From contig CAZIEW010000051.1 of NCBI GenBank assembly GCA_964538515.1, forward strand, positions 1 through 40,760: 40,760 nt of DNA, written 5' to 3'. The notes under the pieces are model-generated. The model was given only the letters and a program-made list of their open reading frames with translations, did no database searches and was not told where the DNA came from. The position numbers and the translations under genes are program-made. Below, piece after piece: positions 16,132-23,950 of this stretch (its first letter is position 1; each line of letters begins with the position of its first letter). This stretch comes from CALBZH01 sp964538515 (GTDB lineage: Bacteria; Desulfobacterota; Syntrophobacteria; Syntrophobacterales; Syntrophobacteraceae).

Positions 16132-16200
16132 GGCGCCAATCTCTCCTTCCAAAGCGAACTAGCCGCGACTCTGTCGCGGCTCCCTATGCGGCAGCGCTGA

Positions 16201-16860
16201 TTACCAGGTTTTGGCACCTCGCCGCGCGCCCATTTCAAATCCGATGAAAGCGCGCGTAAAAAAGAATAGGATGACATGCCCGAGTTTGCTGAATGGAATG
16301 ATCACGAGAAGAATCTCCGCGGTCAGAACATGCAGCAGCATCATGAGCGAATACGAGCCCCATTGATGGTACGCCAGGAAGCCTGTCAGAAAAGGAAGCA
16401 GGGTGAGCACGAGCAGCGAGTAGTCCCATGGGGTGGTCAGAATGCGCACTTCCGGGCGGACAAGGCGTCTCAAAAACAAGAAGCCCATGCAAACAAACAG
16501 CACGATCGTCATGCCATCGGCAAAGGAATCCCTCAGGGAGGGCAGGCTGAAGCCAAAGGATTCGGCCCACAAGATGTTGTGAGCGTCCAGAAAAAGCGGA
16601 ACCCCGAGGAGGCAGACATGAAAGACGAAGAAAACGATCCCGAACACGGGCTGCGCGCGCAAGGATACACTCCCGAGGGGGATTAGCCAGTGAGCGATGG
16701 ACCGCGCCGCCCATCCCATATCCTGGTGATTGTAGAACACCCGGTCGCGCTCGCGACTGAGCCCGAAAAGAAAAGCCACGCGTACGATCAAGCCGCCGAT
16801 AAAGACCGCAAACGAGATCCAAAGCCCCGGGCCCGTCAGGAAATCGTAAAGCTCCGGCAT
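16201..16860 (-). CDS. tmcC: Membrane cytochrome b subunit, TmcC-like (NarI/DsrM type)
   Basis: Quinone-interacting cytochrome b of the nitrate reductase gamma type, 219 residues. Five membrane helices are visible: ISFAVFIGGLIVRVAFLFGL; VFGIVFFVFHVCLLGVPLF; GMTIVLFVCMGFLFL; YSLLVLTLLPFLTGFLAYH; and MMLLHVLTAEILLVIIPF running into GHVILFFF. Histidines placed for heme b binding occur in FFVFHVCLL, FLAYHQW, MMLLHVLT and SKLGHVIL. The start has GGAGGAG upstream. It is the first gene of the operon, 69 bases before tmcB. DsrM is the alternative, but a tetraheme partner (not triheme DsrJ) and no DsrO/P favour Tmc. Confidence 0.85.
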   Translation of the reverse strand: MPELYDFLTGPGLWISFAVFIGGLIVRVAFLFGLSRERDRVFYNHQDMGWAARSIAHWLIPLGSVSLRAQPVFGIVFFVFHVCLLGVPLFLDAHNILWAESFGFSLPSLRDSFADGMTIVLFVCMGFLFLRRLVRPEVRILTTPWDYSLLVLTLLPFLTGFLAYHQWGSYSLMMLLHVLTAEILLVIIPFSKLGHVILFFFTRAFIGFEMGARRGAKTW

Positions 16861-16933
16861 AGAAATGCTCCTCCCTGTGCATCATGAGGGTTCATTTGTG
16901 CAGGATATCACTTAGCTATCGATCACTTAATTC

Positions 16934-16961
16934 TGTCTAGCACAATAGCCCAAATTCTCAA
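16934..16961 (-). promoter_or_regulatory. Weak candidate promoter of the Tmc-like operon
   Basis: On the minus strand TTGAGA (complement of 16956-16961), 16 bases, then TAGACA (complement of 16934-16939). It lies about 75 bases before tmcC in an AT-rich stretch. The -10 match is only 3 of 6. The rest of the 235-base gap holds a GC stem at 17011-17029 without a T-run on the minus strand and a short TTGTTCT/AGAACAA repeat at 17069-17086. Confidence 0.3.
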
Positions 16962-17095
16962 AGAAGAGAAGATCGGTCAGGCAAGGCGTTTTTGGCGGGT
17001 GACTCCGGACGGCCCGGCAGGACCGGGCCTCTTTCCTCGTCGTGGACCTCAGGTGGGAAATCGGCGCCTTGTTCTAAAAAGAACAAAACCACCGA

Positions 17096-19096
17096 TCACT
17101 GTTTCTCCGCATCGTCAAGAACCACCACATGCACACTGACGTTCTGCTCGATGCCCTTGAGCGGAATCTCCCCCAAGGAGCGTGTCTTGACATGGTCGCG
17201 CACCAGCGATCGCGTCCGTTCCGAAATCAGGATCCCTCCCGCAGGCGCATTTGATTCGAGCCGTTGGGCCAGATTGACCGCAGAGCCCAGCACCGTGTAA
17301 GAAAGGCGTCTTGCTGAGCCCATGTTCCCGACCACCACCTCGCCCGTATTGATGCCGATCCGGATGCGCAGCGGCATTCCGCCTTCACTTTCCCATCGCT
17401 GGCTCAGCTCGCGCGCCTTCATCTGCATGGCCATGGCAGCCCTGACACACTGCAGCGCATGGTCGGGCTGCGGGTCCGGGTCCCCGAAAAAGACCATCAA
17501 CCCGTCGCCGATATATTTGTCCACCGTTCCCTTGTGGCTAAAGACGATTTCTACCATTTCTTCAAAATATTCATTGAGATATCGCTGAATCTGGTAGGGT
17601 GAGAGTCGCTCGGAGTGGGTCGTGAAGCTCTCGATGTCGCTGAAGAGAATCGTGAGCTCTTTCTTGTGGCCGCCTGCCAGCAGGCTATCCGGATGGGCGA
17701 TGATCTTCCTGACCACCGACGGTGGGAAATACGCCTCGAAGGTCCGCCTTAGAACAGCCTTCTCCTTTTCCCCATTGATGAAACGATGGACGGTCACCGT
17801 CCCCGCGGCGAGCACGATGAAAAGCGTGGGGCGCACGACTTGGAGGATCCAATGGCCGTAGAGAAAAGCGGCCGCGACCAGGGCCAGATACCCCGACGCC
17901 AGACCGACCGCTCCCGCGATGAACGTGACCGAAGCCCCCCTCAGGCCCAACAGCAGCATCACGCCGAAGAGCCCCAGCTCCAGCAGGAGCATTTGAGCGG
18001 ACGTCCATTGCCGGAGAAACGATTGCGTCAGGATGGTATGCAGCACACTGGTGTGAAGGCCACTCAGAGGATAGCTCACATCGGTCGGAGCCGGCCCGAG
18101 GTCCGCGGAGCCTGTCGACACATCCGAAATCAAGACGATCTTCTCTTGAAGCTCATCGCGCCAAAGGCCGAGCTCATCCCGATCTTCGCTGGCCTTAAGC
18201 ACATCGGAAAAATTGTAGTGCTTCATGATTCCCCAGGGGCCGAGGAAATTGATCACCATGTTCCCGGCGCGATCCACCGGAATCAGGATGTCTTTGGGTG
18301 CTTCCCCGCTCCCGGGCCGAACGGCACCCCGCAAGAGGATGTGGCTGCCGGGCGCGAACGTGATCCGATCCGGCGTCACGCCGAGGTAGTCACAGGCCAC
18401 ACGGAACGGGAGGCTGGGATAGAACGCGTCGCGATAGCGTGCCAGCAAGGGAAGTCTACGAAACACACCGTCGTGATCTGGCCGGATCGAGAGAAACCCC
18501 ACCCCTTTCGATGCCGAGGCCAAAGCCGGAAAAGTCCCAAGGGGGCGTGTCCCGACTGGAACGAGGGAATCGTCTCCCTCGACCCGAATCCGCCAGGAGG
18601 TGTCCGCCAGATAGTGGATGAGCTCTCCATTCCCGGCAAGAGTCGGCGAAATGCCTTCCTGTCCCGAGAGGGTGAACGCCATGCCAAAATAGACGTTCCC
18701 GGCCGCGCGAGCGGCATCGATCAAAGCCGCGTCTTCCTCGCCTTGGGCGCGGGCGGCAAAGATAAGGTCAAACACCTGGGCCGCCGCGCCCATGGAAGTC
18801 AGGTTCGCGATGACTTTCGCGTAGTGCTGCCGGTTGAGGTAGAAATTCTTGAGCTGCTGAATCGTGGTGTTGTTGATATCCACATGGACAAGCGTCGAAT
18901 CATAAGCTGGGCGCAGCGTCACAAGGCTGTCGCGAAAACGGAACAGCATATCGATGAAACGCGCATCCCAGGGTTCGACAACCCTGTAAAAAAGAAGGCA
19001 CGTGAGCTGAGCCAGGCACCATGAGACACAGATGAGAAGTGCCGTGGCCCGGCTCTTGCGCCCGCTACTGGTGGTCGATCGTGAAGGTCCTCGCAT
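17096..19096 (-). CDS. CHASE2-domain class III adenylate cyclase
   Basis: Membrane sensor that makes cAMP. With the ATG at 19094-19096 it has 666 residues: an N-terminal helix (about 20-38), an extracytoplasmic CHASE2 domain (about 40-335: DSTLVHVDINNTTIQQL; VFDLIFAARAQGEEDAALI), three closely spaced membrane helices (about 345-425), a short linker (YFPPSVVRKI) and a C-terminal cyclase domain from about 478. Metal aspartates are D487 (FSDIESF) and D531 (KYIGDG). K527 and T601 (YTVLGSAVNLAQR) fit ATP selection of class IIIb; N608 and R612 are the transition-state pair. All catalytic residues are present, so it should be active. Its start overlaps the DUF4384 gene by 32 bases, implying coupling. 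The longer frame to 19105 would need a TTG start. Confidence 0.92.
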   Translation of the reverse strand: MRGPSRSTTSSGRKSRATALLICVSWCLAQLTCLLFYRVVEPWDARFIDMLFRFRDSLVTLRPAYDSTLVHVDINNTTIQQLKNFYLNRQHYAKVIANLTSMGAAAQVFDLIFAARAQGEEDAALIDAARAAGNVYFGMAFTLSGQEGISPTLAGNGELIHYLADTSWRIRVEGDDSLVPVGTRPLGTFPALASASKGVGFLSIRPDHDGVFRRLPLLARYRDAFYPSLPFRVACDYLGVTPDRITFAPGSHILLRGAVRPGSGEAPKDILIPVDRAGNMVINFLGPWGIMKHYNFSDVLKASEDRDELGLWRDELQEKIVLISDVSTGSADLGPAPTDVSYPLSGLHTSVLHTILTQSFLRQWTSAQMLLLELGLFGVMLLLGLRGASVTFIAGAVGLASGYLALVAAAFLYGHWILQVVRPTLFIVLAAGTVTVHRFINGEKEKAVLRRTFEAYFPPSVVRKIIAHPDSLLAGGHKKELTILFSDIESFTTHSERLSPYQIQRYLNEYFEEMVEIVFSHKGTVDKYIGDGLMVFFGDPDPQPDHALQCVRAAMAMQMKARELSQRWESEGGMPLRIRIGINTGEVVVGNMGSARRLSYTVLGSAVNLAQRLESNAPAGGILISERTRSLVRDHVKTRSLGEIPLKGIEQNVSVHVVVLDDAEKQ

Positions 19097-19793
19097 AGAA
19101 GCCAATCGCTGCTATTTCCTGAGCCAGTACAGCGACGTCCGGGTAGCCTCCCGTCGTCGATTTTTCCAACCCGCGCACAGCCCCTCCAATGTTGACCGGT
19201 CGCTCGGCAGGGGCCGCCAACTCTCGATGCTGCTTCTTCTGGGTGCGAATCTCGTTCAAAACCATTTTCGACAGCTCGGCCTTCCGAGGCCCCTCGGCTT
19301 GATGCATCTCGCCCAACAGCCGTTCGAGCTCCGGCAGCCGCTGCACCGACGCGATGACGTGGAAAGCCTCGGTACCGGGATTTCGGTCCAGCTCATACCA
19401 ACTTTGGCCCCTGGGGATATAGTATTTCCCCGAAATCGCATAGTCCCGTTCGAACTGATCCAGACTATATGGAAACAACAAAGACACTTCGTCCTGCGAA
19501 TTGTGGTGGATGACATAGACGAAGCACATCCGCCCGGGCTCAAGAAACATTTTGATCTTGTCGCCGGTTCTCAAAACACGGTCCTGCGTAACGGACTCGA
19601 GACGTCGGTCATTCGCCTGCCCGGTCAGTGCGCCGAAGGCCCAACGAAAAGCGACATCTTTGTCCGTATCCTGAGCACCGGCCGCCGGCACCATCATGAA
19701 CGCCGTGCACGCCCACGCCACGACGGTCACCCACAGGCTCGCCAAGGTCGCGAACCCGGTCGTTCTCCTCTCGCTCATTTCCATGATCTTCAT
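19065..19793 (-). CDS. Exported DUF4384 protein
   Basis: A 242-residue exported protein of unknown biochemical role. The ATG at 19791-19793 has GGAG 7 bases upstream; the longer frame to 19931 has no signal-like start. A signal peptide is seen (LWVTVVAWACTAFMMVPAAGA). The core matches the DUF4384 pattern: LRTGDKIKMFLEPG, VYVIHHNSQDEVSLLFP, YYIPRGQSWYELDRNPGTE and HVIASVQRLPELERL. This domain often occurs with caspase-like and FGE-fold proteins in bacteria and may bind a ligand or partner in the periplasm. It lies 100 bases after the caspase-like gene and overlaps the cyclase gene, so it could present a signal to the CHASE2 domain. Confidence 0.82.
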   Translation of the reverse strand: MKIMEMSERRTTGFATLASLWVTVVAWACTAFMMVPAAGAQDTDKDVAFRWAFGALTGQANDRRLESVTQDRVLRTGDKIKMFLEPGRMCFVYVIHHNSQDEVSLLFPYSLDQFERDYAISGKYYIPRGQSWYELDRNPGTEAFHVIASVQRLPELERLLGEMHQAEGPRKAELSKMVLNEIRTQKKQHRELAAPAERPVNIGGAVRGLEKSTTGGYPDVAVLAQEIAAIGFYARTFTIDHQ

Positions 19794-19893
19794 CTGTCGA
19801 CTCCATCTTCCATTCGAGTCATACCGGCCAAGACCTCGGAGTGAAACTTCCACCCCGGTTCCCGTGACTGCCAATCCGATGAGATCGTTCCCA

Positions 19894-21561
19894 TCAAGGC
19901 TCCCGCACGAGCCGCATTCCCAAGTCGTCATTCATGGCCCGGATCATGCTGCTCGATCGCGCAGCCGAGCGTACGTTCTCGGGGCCACCATGCCACTGGC
20001 CACCACGGACCACTCGATCCACTCCCGCACCCCAGCCCCGGTGCAACGGATTGTCGCGGTCATAGCTTGCGTACACGTCGACACCATAGATGTCTTCGCA
20101 CCATTCCGACACATTGCCCAGCATGTCATACACACCGAAGCCATTGGGCTGAAAGCTGCCGACCGGCGCGGTTGCCGAATAGCCGTCGTCGCATTGATGG
20201 ATGTCCTCCCACCCCCACAGTTTCTTTGCAGAGAAATCCGCCACGTTTTCGAACTCGCAGGCCCGGTTCGGGTCATCCCCCCAGTAGCGCGAGCTTTTCG
20301 TTCCGCCCCGGGCGACATATTCCCACTCGGCTTCCGTCGGCAGCCGGAACCGATACTGACCGCCGTTCTGCTCGGTCAGCCATTGCGCGAAGCTCTTCGC
20401 ATCTTCCCAGCTCACATGAACCGCCGGCTGACGATCCCCATTGAGCGAGTGCTTCTCGAACGTGCCGCTGTTGTGCTCCTGATGGAATTTCCGGAATTCG
20501 CCGTTTGTCACTTCATATTTCCCGATCCACAGATCCTTGACGCACACCTCGTGAACAGGCCCCTCGTCCATGTGGCGGCTGCTTTCGGTCTGAGGACTCC
20601 CCATCAAATAGCATCCCCCGGGCACGAACACGAACTCGATCCCCGAAACCGGCTCACGCCACGTCTTGGTTTGCTTCGGGGCGGGCTCACTTCGGGAGGG
20701 TACGACCGCGGGAGCGGTCGGACCCTTTTCGGCAACCGCTGGAGGCGAGACCCCGGGCGCAGGCTTGTGGAAATAGAAATCGCCTTCGAGCGAGGAGGAC
20801 TCCCACGGGATCTGCTTGCCTTGCGTCGCCTCCCGGACGGCGGACCGGACATTTTTGAACACGTCCTCGATGCGCAGCCCCGGCTTTTGGATCATTTTGA
20901 CAAGCTCGCCCGTGTAGATGCCGTGGGCCGAGGGCCCATCGTTCGCCACGGATCCCGGCGCCGTCGCGTACGCGATCAGCGTCCCCGACGGGGCGTTCAC
21001 GGACGCCAGCCCCTGCACCGTGGAACGGAAGCTGCGGGTGAACGGATTGTCCCGACATGCGTCCAGGATGACGATGTTCATCCGATTGCGTGCGTTGTCC
21101 ATTTCGGCCAGCATGGCACCCATGTCCACGCTCTCGTATTCCACCTGCTTTTCGTGCTCGATTCTTGCCCCGACGGGGATCAGGTAGTTGCGACCGTTTA
21201 CCTGCATGCCGTGGCCGGCATAGTAGAACAGTCCCACTCCCCCATTGAGGAGCTTCTGGCCGAAGGCTTGGATTTCCTGTTTCATCTCCTTTTGGCCGAG
21301 GTTTTCACGCTCGGTCACCTGGAAGCCCACCTGACTCAGTACGCGGGCCATTGCTCGGGCGTCGTTGACTGGATTTCGTAACGGTGCCATTTCGTACGCA
21401 TCGTTTCCGATAACCAGTGCCACGCGCTGCTCCGTCGCCAAAGTCTCCGCCGCCTTCTTCGCCACCCCAGCAGGGCCTTCCTGCCCGTGAACGCCATTGA
21501 CCCACACCAGGGACAGCATCCAAAACATGAGATGATATTTGCTGAAAGCCCGGTTGCCCAT
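19894..21561 (-). CDS. Secreted caspase-like (C14) protein fused to FGE/SUMF1-fold domain
   Basis: Two-domain exported protein. The ATG at 21559-21561 follows GAGGGA and gives 555 residues with signal peptide HLMFWMLSLVWVNGVHGQ. The caspase/metacaspase domain (about 45-260) starts RVALVIGNDAYEMAPLRN and has an intact dyad: H117 in FYYAGHGMQ and C169 in VILDACRDNPF. A Pro/Ala-rich linker leads to an FGE-sulfatase-like fold (about 310-555): PVSGIEFVFVPGGCYLMGS, LPTEAEWEYVARGG, GNVSEWCEDIYG and RVVRGGQWHGG. The two copper-binding cysteines of formylglycine-generating enzymes are missing near VRGGQW, so this domain probably binds rather than oxidises. First gene of a trio with DUF4384 and CHASE2 cyclase genes. 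Confidence 0.92.
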   Translation of the reverse strand: MGNRAFSKYHLMFWMLSLVWVNGVHGQEGPAGVAKKAAETLATEQRVALVIGNDAYEMAPLRNPVNDARAMARVLSQVGFQVTERENLGQKEMKQEIQAFGQKLLNGGVGLFYYAGHGMQVNGRNYLIPVGARIEHEKQVEYESVDMGAMLAEMDNARNRMNIVILDACRDNPFTRSFRSTVQGLASVNAPSGTLIAYATAPGSVANDGPSAHGIYTGELVKMIQKPGLRIEDVFKNVRSAVREATQGKQIPWESSSLEGDFYFHKPAPGVSPPAVAEKGPTAPAVVPSRSEPAPKQTKTWREPVSGIEFVFVPGGCYLMGSPQTESSRHMDEGPVHEVCVKDLWIGKYEVTNGEFRKFHQEHNSGTFEKHSLNGDRQPAVHVSWEDAKSFAQWLTEQNGGQYRFRLPTEAEWEYVARGGTKSSRYWGDDPNRACEFENVADFSAKKLWGWEDIHQCDDGYSATAPVGSFQPNGFGVYDMLGNVSEWCEDIYGVDVYASYDRDNPLHRGWGAGVDRVVRGGQWHGGPENVRSAARSSSMIRAMNDDLGMRLVREP

Positions 21562-21592
21562 ACTTCCCTCTTTGATCCAACGCTCCAAAATC

Positions 21593-21625
21593 AAAAAGGG
21601 AGTCGCCCCAGTGGCATTCTCCCTT
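21593..21625 (-). terminator. Terminator or attenuator in front of the caspase-like gene
   Basis: On the minus strand AAGGGAG (complement of 21619-21625), a 16-base loop and CTCCCTT (complement of 21596-21602) run into TTTTTGATTTT. It could end the purB-rlhA transcript. Because it lies only about 32 bases before the caspase-like start, any promoter for that gene would have to be upstream of it, so it may also attenuate the trio. Confidence 0.6.
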
Positions 21626-21671
21626 CCGTCGAGCCGTTGGCTCCAACTCCGTTCGAATTGTCAATGACACC

Positions 21672-21746
21672 GTGGGCTTCAAGCCCACTGCGCCGCAATA
21701 CGCCGCCAGCCGGCGGGACCGCGCATGCATCTCGGATGCAGCGCGG
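21672..21746. repeat. Cluster of three stem-loops
   Basis: Three adjacent inverted repeats: GTGGGCTT/AAGCCCAC (21672-21688, one-base centre), CCGCC/GGCGG (21703-21716) and CCGCGC-a-TGCATC/GATGCA-GCGCGG (21719-21746, one bulged A, loop TCG). With the terminator-like stem at 21593-21625 they fill most of the 246-base gap between the U32 gene and the caspase-like gene. They may be REP-like or a folded 5' leader. No copy of the set is seen elsewhere in the window. Confidence 0.6.
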
Positions 21747-21807
21747 ATCAGATTCTATTCACGTGCTCCGCGCAAATCAAGCGTTTCCTTACACCGAGCT
21801 CCTACGC

Positions 21808-23913
21808 TCATACCGGGCGCCGGTCCCAATTGAACAGGGAGTGCGGCTCGCTCAGCCGCCTCCTTCCCGCCGCCGCCATCAAAGCGGCCACGGAAGGAAA
21901 TTGCCGGTGTGGTCCGTCGCTCAAATCCACAAGAAAGGATCGGTATCCCAGCCGTTCCAGCATATCGAGCTGCTCAAACCAATTCATGGGCTGATCGGCA
22001 TAGATGAGACTGAATCCACCGGCTTTCCGGAAAAAGAAAGTCTCCCCACGAGGGGTCAGCACCGGCTTTTCCTCCAGGAGTCGGGGGATGAGCCGGGACG
22101 TGAAGAGCGGGGGCCACGCATGCACGCAAACGATCCTCTCCGCAGAGCTGGGGAGCTGTGCCATGGCCTCGAGCTCCGCCCGCGTGATTTCAAACGAAAG
22201 CACGCAGCTGCCGCATCCCATTTCGCTCAGGGTGGCCATGGCGGCATGATTCCTCACATTCAGCCGGCTTCCAGCAACGAGGCTAAGCCCCTGACGCTCC
22301 GGGAGGAAATCGAAATGAGCCCAGTTGTTCAGCTCCCACGCTCGAAACCCACGACCGATGAACCACCCGACCGCCGCTCGGAAATACTCCACTTCCTTTT
22401 CCTGGATGAGAGGGGGGAGCGCCCAGATGAGCTTTCGCTGTCTCGCAGCGCTGAGATTGAGACGGGCAAGCTTTTCCAGGTTGGAGCGGGAAGCGGTGAG
22501 CATCACCCAGTCGGCGGGTGTCTCAAAGGCCTTGAGCAGGTCCTGCACGGAGCCAACCTTGGTTATCCAGCCGGCAACAGCGCTCGCTGCCCGGCGCTGC
22601 GCGAGCCAGTCCCAATTGAAATTGACTGACCGGCTCTCCGTATGCCCCTTGGGTGATCCCTTCGGTGCGTCCGCTTGGATACACTTCCAGGCTTGCTGCA
22701 GACCGACCGTTCTGCTCCCCACCCTGAACAGTCTCTCCCCCGGCCGGCAGACCGCTTTGGCCTCAAGGTGCACCGTCTCGCCGGCATGGCCCTCCTTGAG
22801 AGCCCTGCCGTCCAGGCCCAACATCCTGCTGACGGTAAAGGCCTCTTTCTCCCGTCCTTCCTCAGATTCCGGCCTGAGCCTGTCACCGGCCCGCAGCGTG
22901 CGTCGAAGAGCCACCACGAGCCTCCCCTCCCGCACCTCCTTGACGCTCCCGACCCAGAGGCCGCTCGAGCCAGAGCGATGCGGGGTGAGGATCTGTCCTT
23001 GAAAGTCCTCCGCCAGGTACCCCAACGTCAAACGCCTCGACGGGGCTTGAGCAAGCCATTCCTGCGCTTCGGCGACCGCTGCAGCCTCTTGCTGCGGCGG
23101 CGCATCCAGAACGTGGCGATAAGCCTTGACCACCTGAGCGATGTAGTCCGCGGATTTCATCCGCCCTTCGATCTTGAAGGCAGCCAGTCGGAGTCGTTTC
23201 AGCTCGGGGATCAGAGGAATCAAACAGAGGTCGTTGCACGACAGGAAGAATCCTTCGTTCTTTCCCTGGCGAAACCGAAGGCGACACGGCTGCACGCAAC
23301 GTCCTTGCAGCCCTCCGTGCCCCCCCCGGAAGCTACTGGCCATGCACAGGCCGGAATAGGCGTAGCACAAGGCCCCGTGCACGAACACCTCAAGACCGAC
23401 GCTCGTCTTGGACGCGATGGTCTCGATCTCCCTCAGGGTAAGCTCCCGAGCAAGCACGACCCGCTCCGCCCCCATGCGCTCCAGTTGCCGGACACCGGCA
23501 TGGTTATGGATGGCCATCAGTGTGCTCGCATGCAGTCGCAGCTCAGGGAAAAATCGCCTTGCAACGGCGAAAACCCCCGGATCCTGGACGATCACCCCGT
23601 CCACCTCACAGCGGGTCAGCGACTCGAGAAGGGCCGGGATCCCGGTACGCTCACTCTCGGTGACCGCGCTGTTGAGCGCTACATAGACCGACACGTCCCG
23701 CTTGTGGGCAAAGGGCACGACGCACGCGAGCTCATCGAGGCTGAAATTGGCCGCGGAAGCCCTGGCGCTCAGTCGCTTGAGACCGAGATAGACCGCGTCA
23801 GCACCGTTTTCGATCGCCGCAAGCAAGGCTTCGGGATGGCCGGCAGGCGCCAGGAGCTCAGGGCCTGGATGCCCCCCCCGAGAAGCTCGACTTGGGTCAG
23901 CGCTCTGGATCAC
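21808..23913 (-). CDS. rlhA: U32-family protein, RlhA-like 23S rRNA hydroxylase
   Basis: Large U32 'peptidase' related to E. coli RlhA (YdcP), which with iron-sulfur chemistry and prephenate hydroxylates 23S rRNA C2501. The 701 residues include the U32 barrel (ELLAPAGHPEALLAAIENGA at 19-38) and the U32 signature EVFVHGALCYAYSGLCMAS at 175-193. C183, C190, C206 and C210 reproduce the four-cysteine cluster spacing of RlhA. The middle (about 285-420) fits the DUF3656 insert, and the C-terminal third is a second U32-like segment. The GTG start at 23911-23913 has AAAGGAG upstream. It lies 37 bases after purB. Another U32 role (for example TrhP-type tRNA hydroxylation) is less likely given the length and insert. 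Confidence 0.85.
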   Translation of the reverse strand: MIQSADPSRASRGGHPGPELLAPAGHPEALLAAIENGADAVYLGLKRLSARASAANFSLDELACVVPFAHKRDVSVYVALNSAVTESERTGIPALLESLTRCEVDGVIVQDPGVFAVARRFFPELRLHASTLMAIHNHAGVRQLERMGAERVVLARELTLREIETIASKTSVGLEVFVHGALCYAYSGLCMASSFRGGHGGLQGRCVQPCRLRFRQGKNEGFFLSCNDLCLIPLIPELKRLRLAAFKIEGRMKSADYIAQVVKAYRHVLDAPPQQEAAAVAEAQEWLAQAPSRRLTLGYLAEDFQGQILTPHRSGSSGLWVGSVKEVREGRLVVALRRTLRAGDRLRPESEEGREKEAFTVSRMLGLDGRALKEGHAGETVHLEAKAVCRPGERLFRVGSRTVGLQQAWKCIQADAPKGSPKGHTESRSVNFNWDWLAQRRAASAVAGWITKVGSVQDLLKAFETPADWVMLTASRSNLEKLARLNLSAARQRKLIWALPPLIQEKEVEYFRAAVGWFIGRGFRAWELNNWAHFDFLPERQGLSLVAGSRLNVRNHAAMATLSEMGCGSCVLSFEITRAELEAMAQLPSSAERIVCVHAWPPLFTSRLIPRLLEEKPVLTPRGETFFFRKAGGFSLIYADQPMNWFEQLDMLERLGYRSFLVDLSDGPHRQFPSVAALMAAAGRRRLSEPHSLFNWDRRPV

Positions 23914-23950
23914 CCATTCTCCTTTGAGCCGCTCTCCCTTGGATGCCCCA

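Noticed and set aside
16936..16953. Possible sigma-54 promoter upstream of tmcC (TTGGGC...TGC)
   Set aside because: The GG to GC spacing is 8 rather than the 10 bases required for a -24/-12 element.
17011..17029. GGCCCGG/CCGGGCC stem as terminator of the cyclase gene
   Set aside because: The only T-containing flank is on the plus strand, where no gene ends; on the minus strand no T-run follows.
17538..17560. Cyclase thought to lack a substrate-specifying residue (Ser in VLGSAVN where GDAVN is common)
   Set aside because: The second specificity residue is the Thr in YTVLG, which is present and fits class IIIb; the Ser position is not the specificity residue.
19696..21381. 561-residue plus-strand open frame over the caspase-like gene
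   Set aside because: Arg/His/Pro-rich with no domain; the opposite strand encodes intact caspase and FGE-fold motifs.
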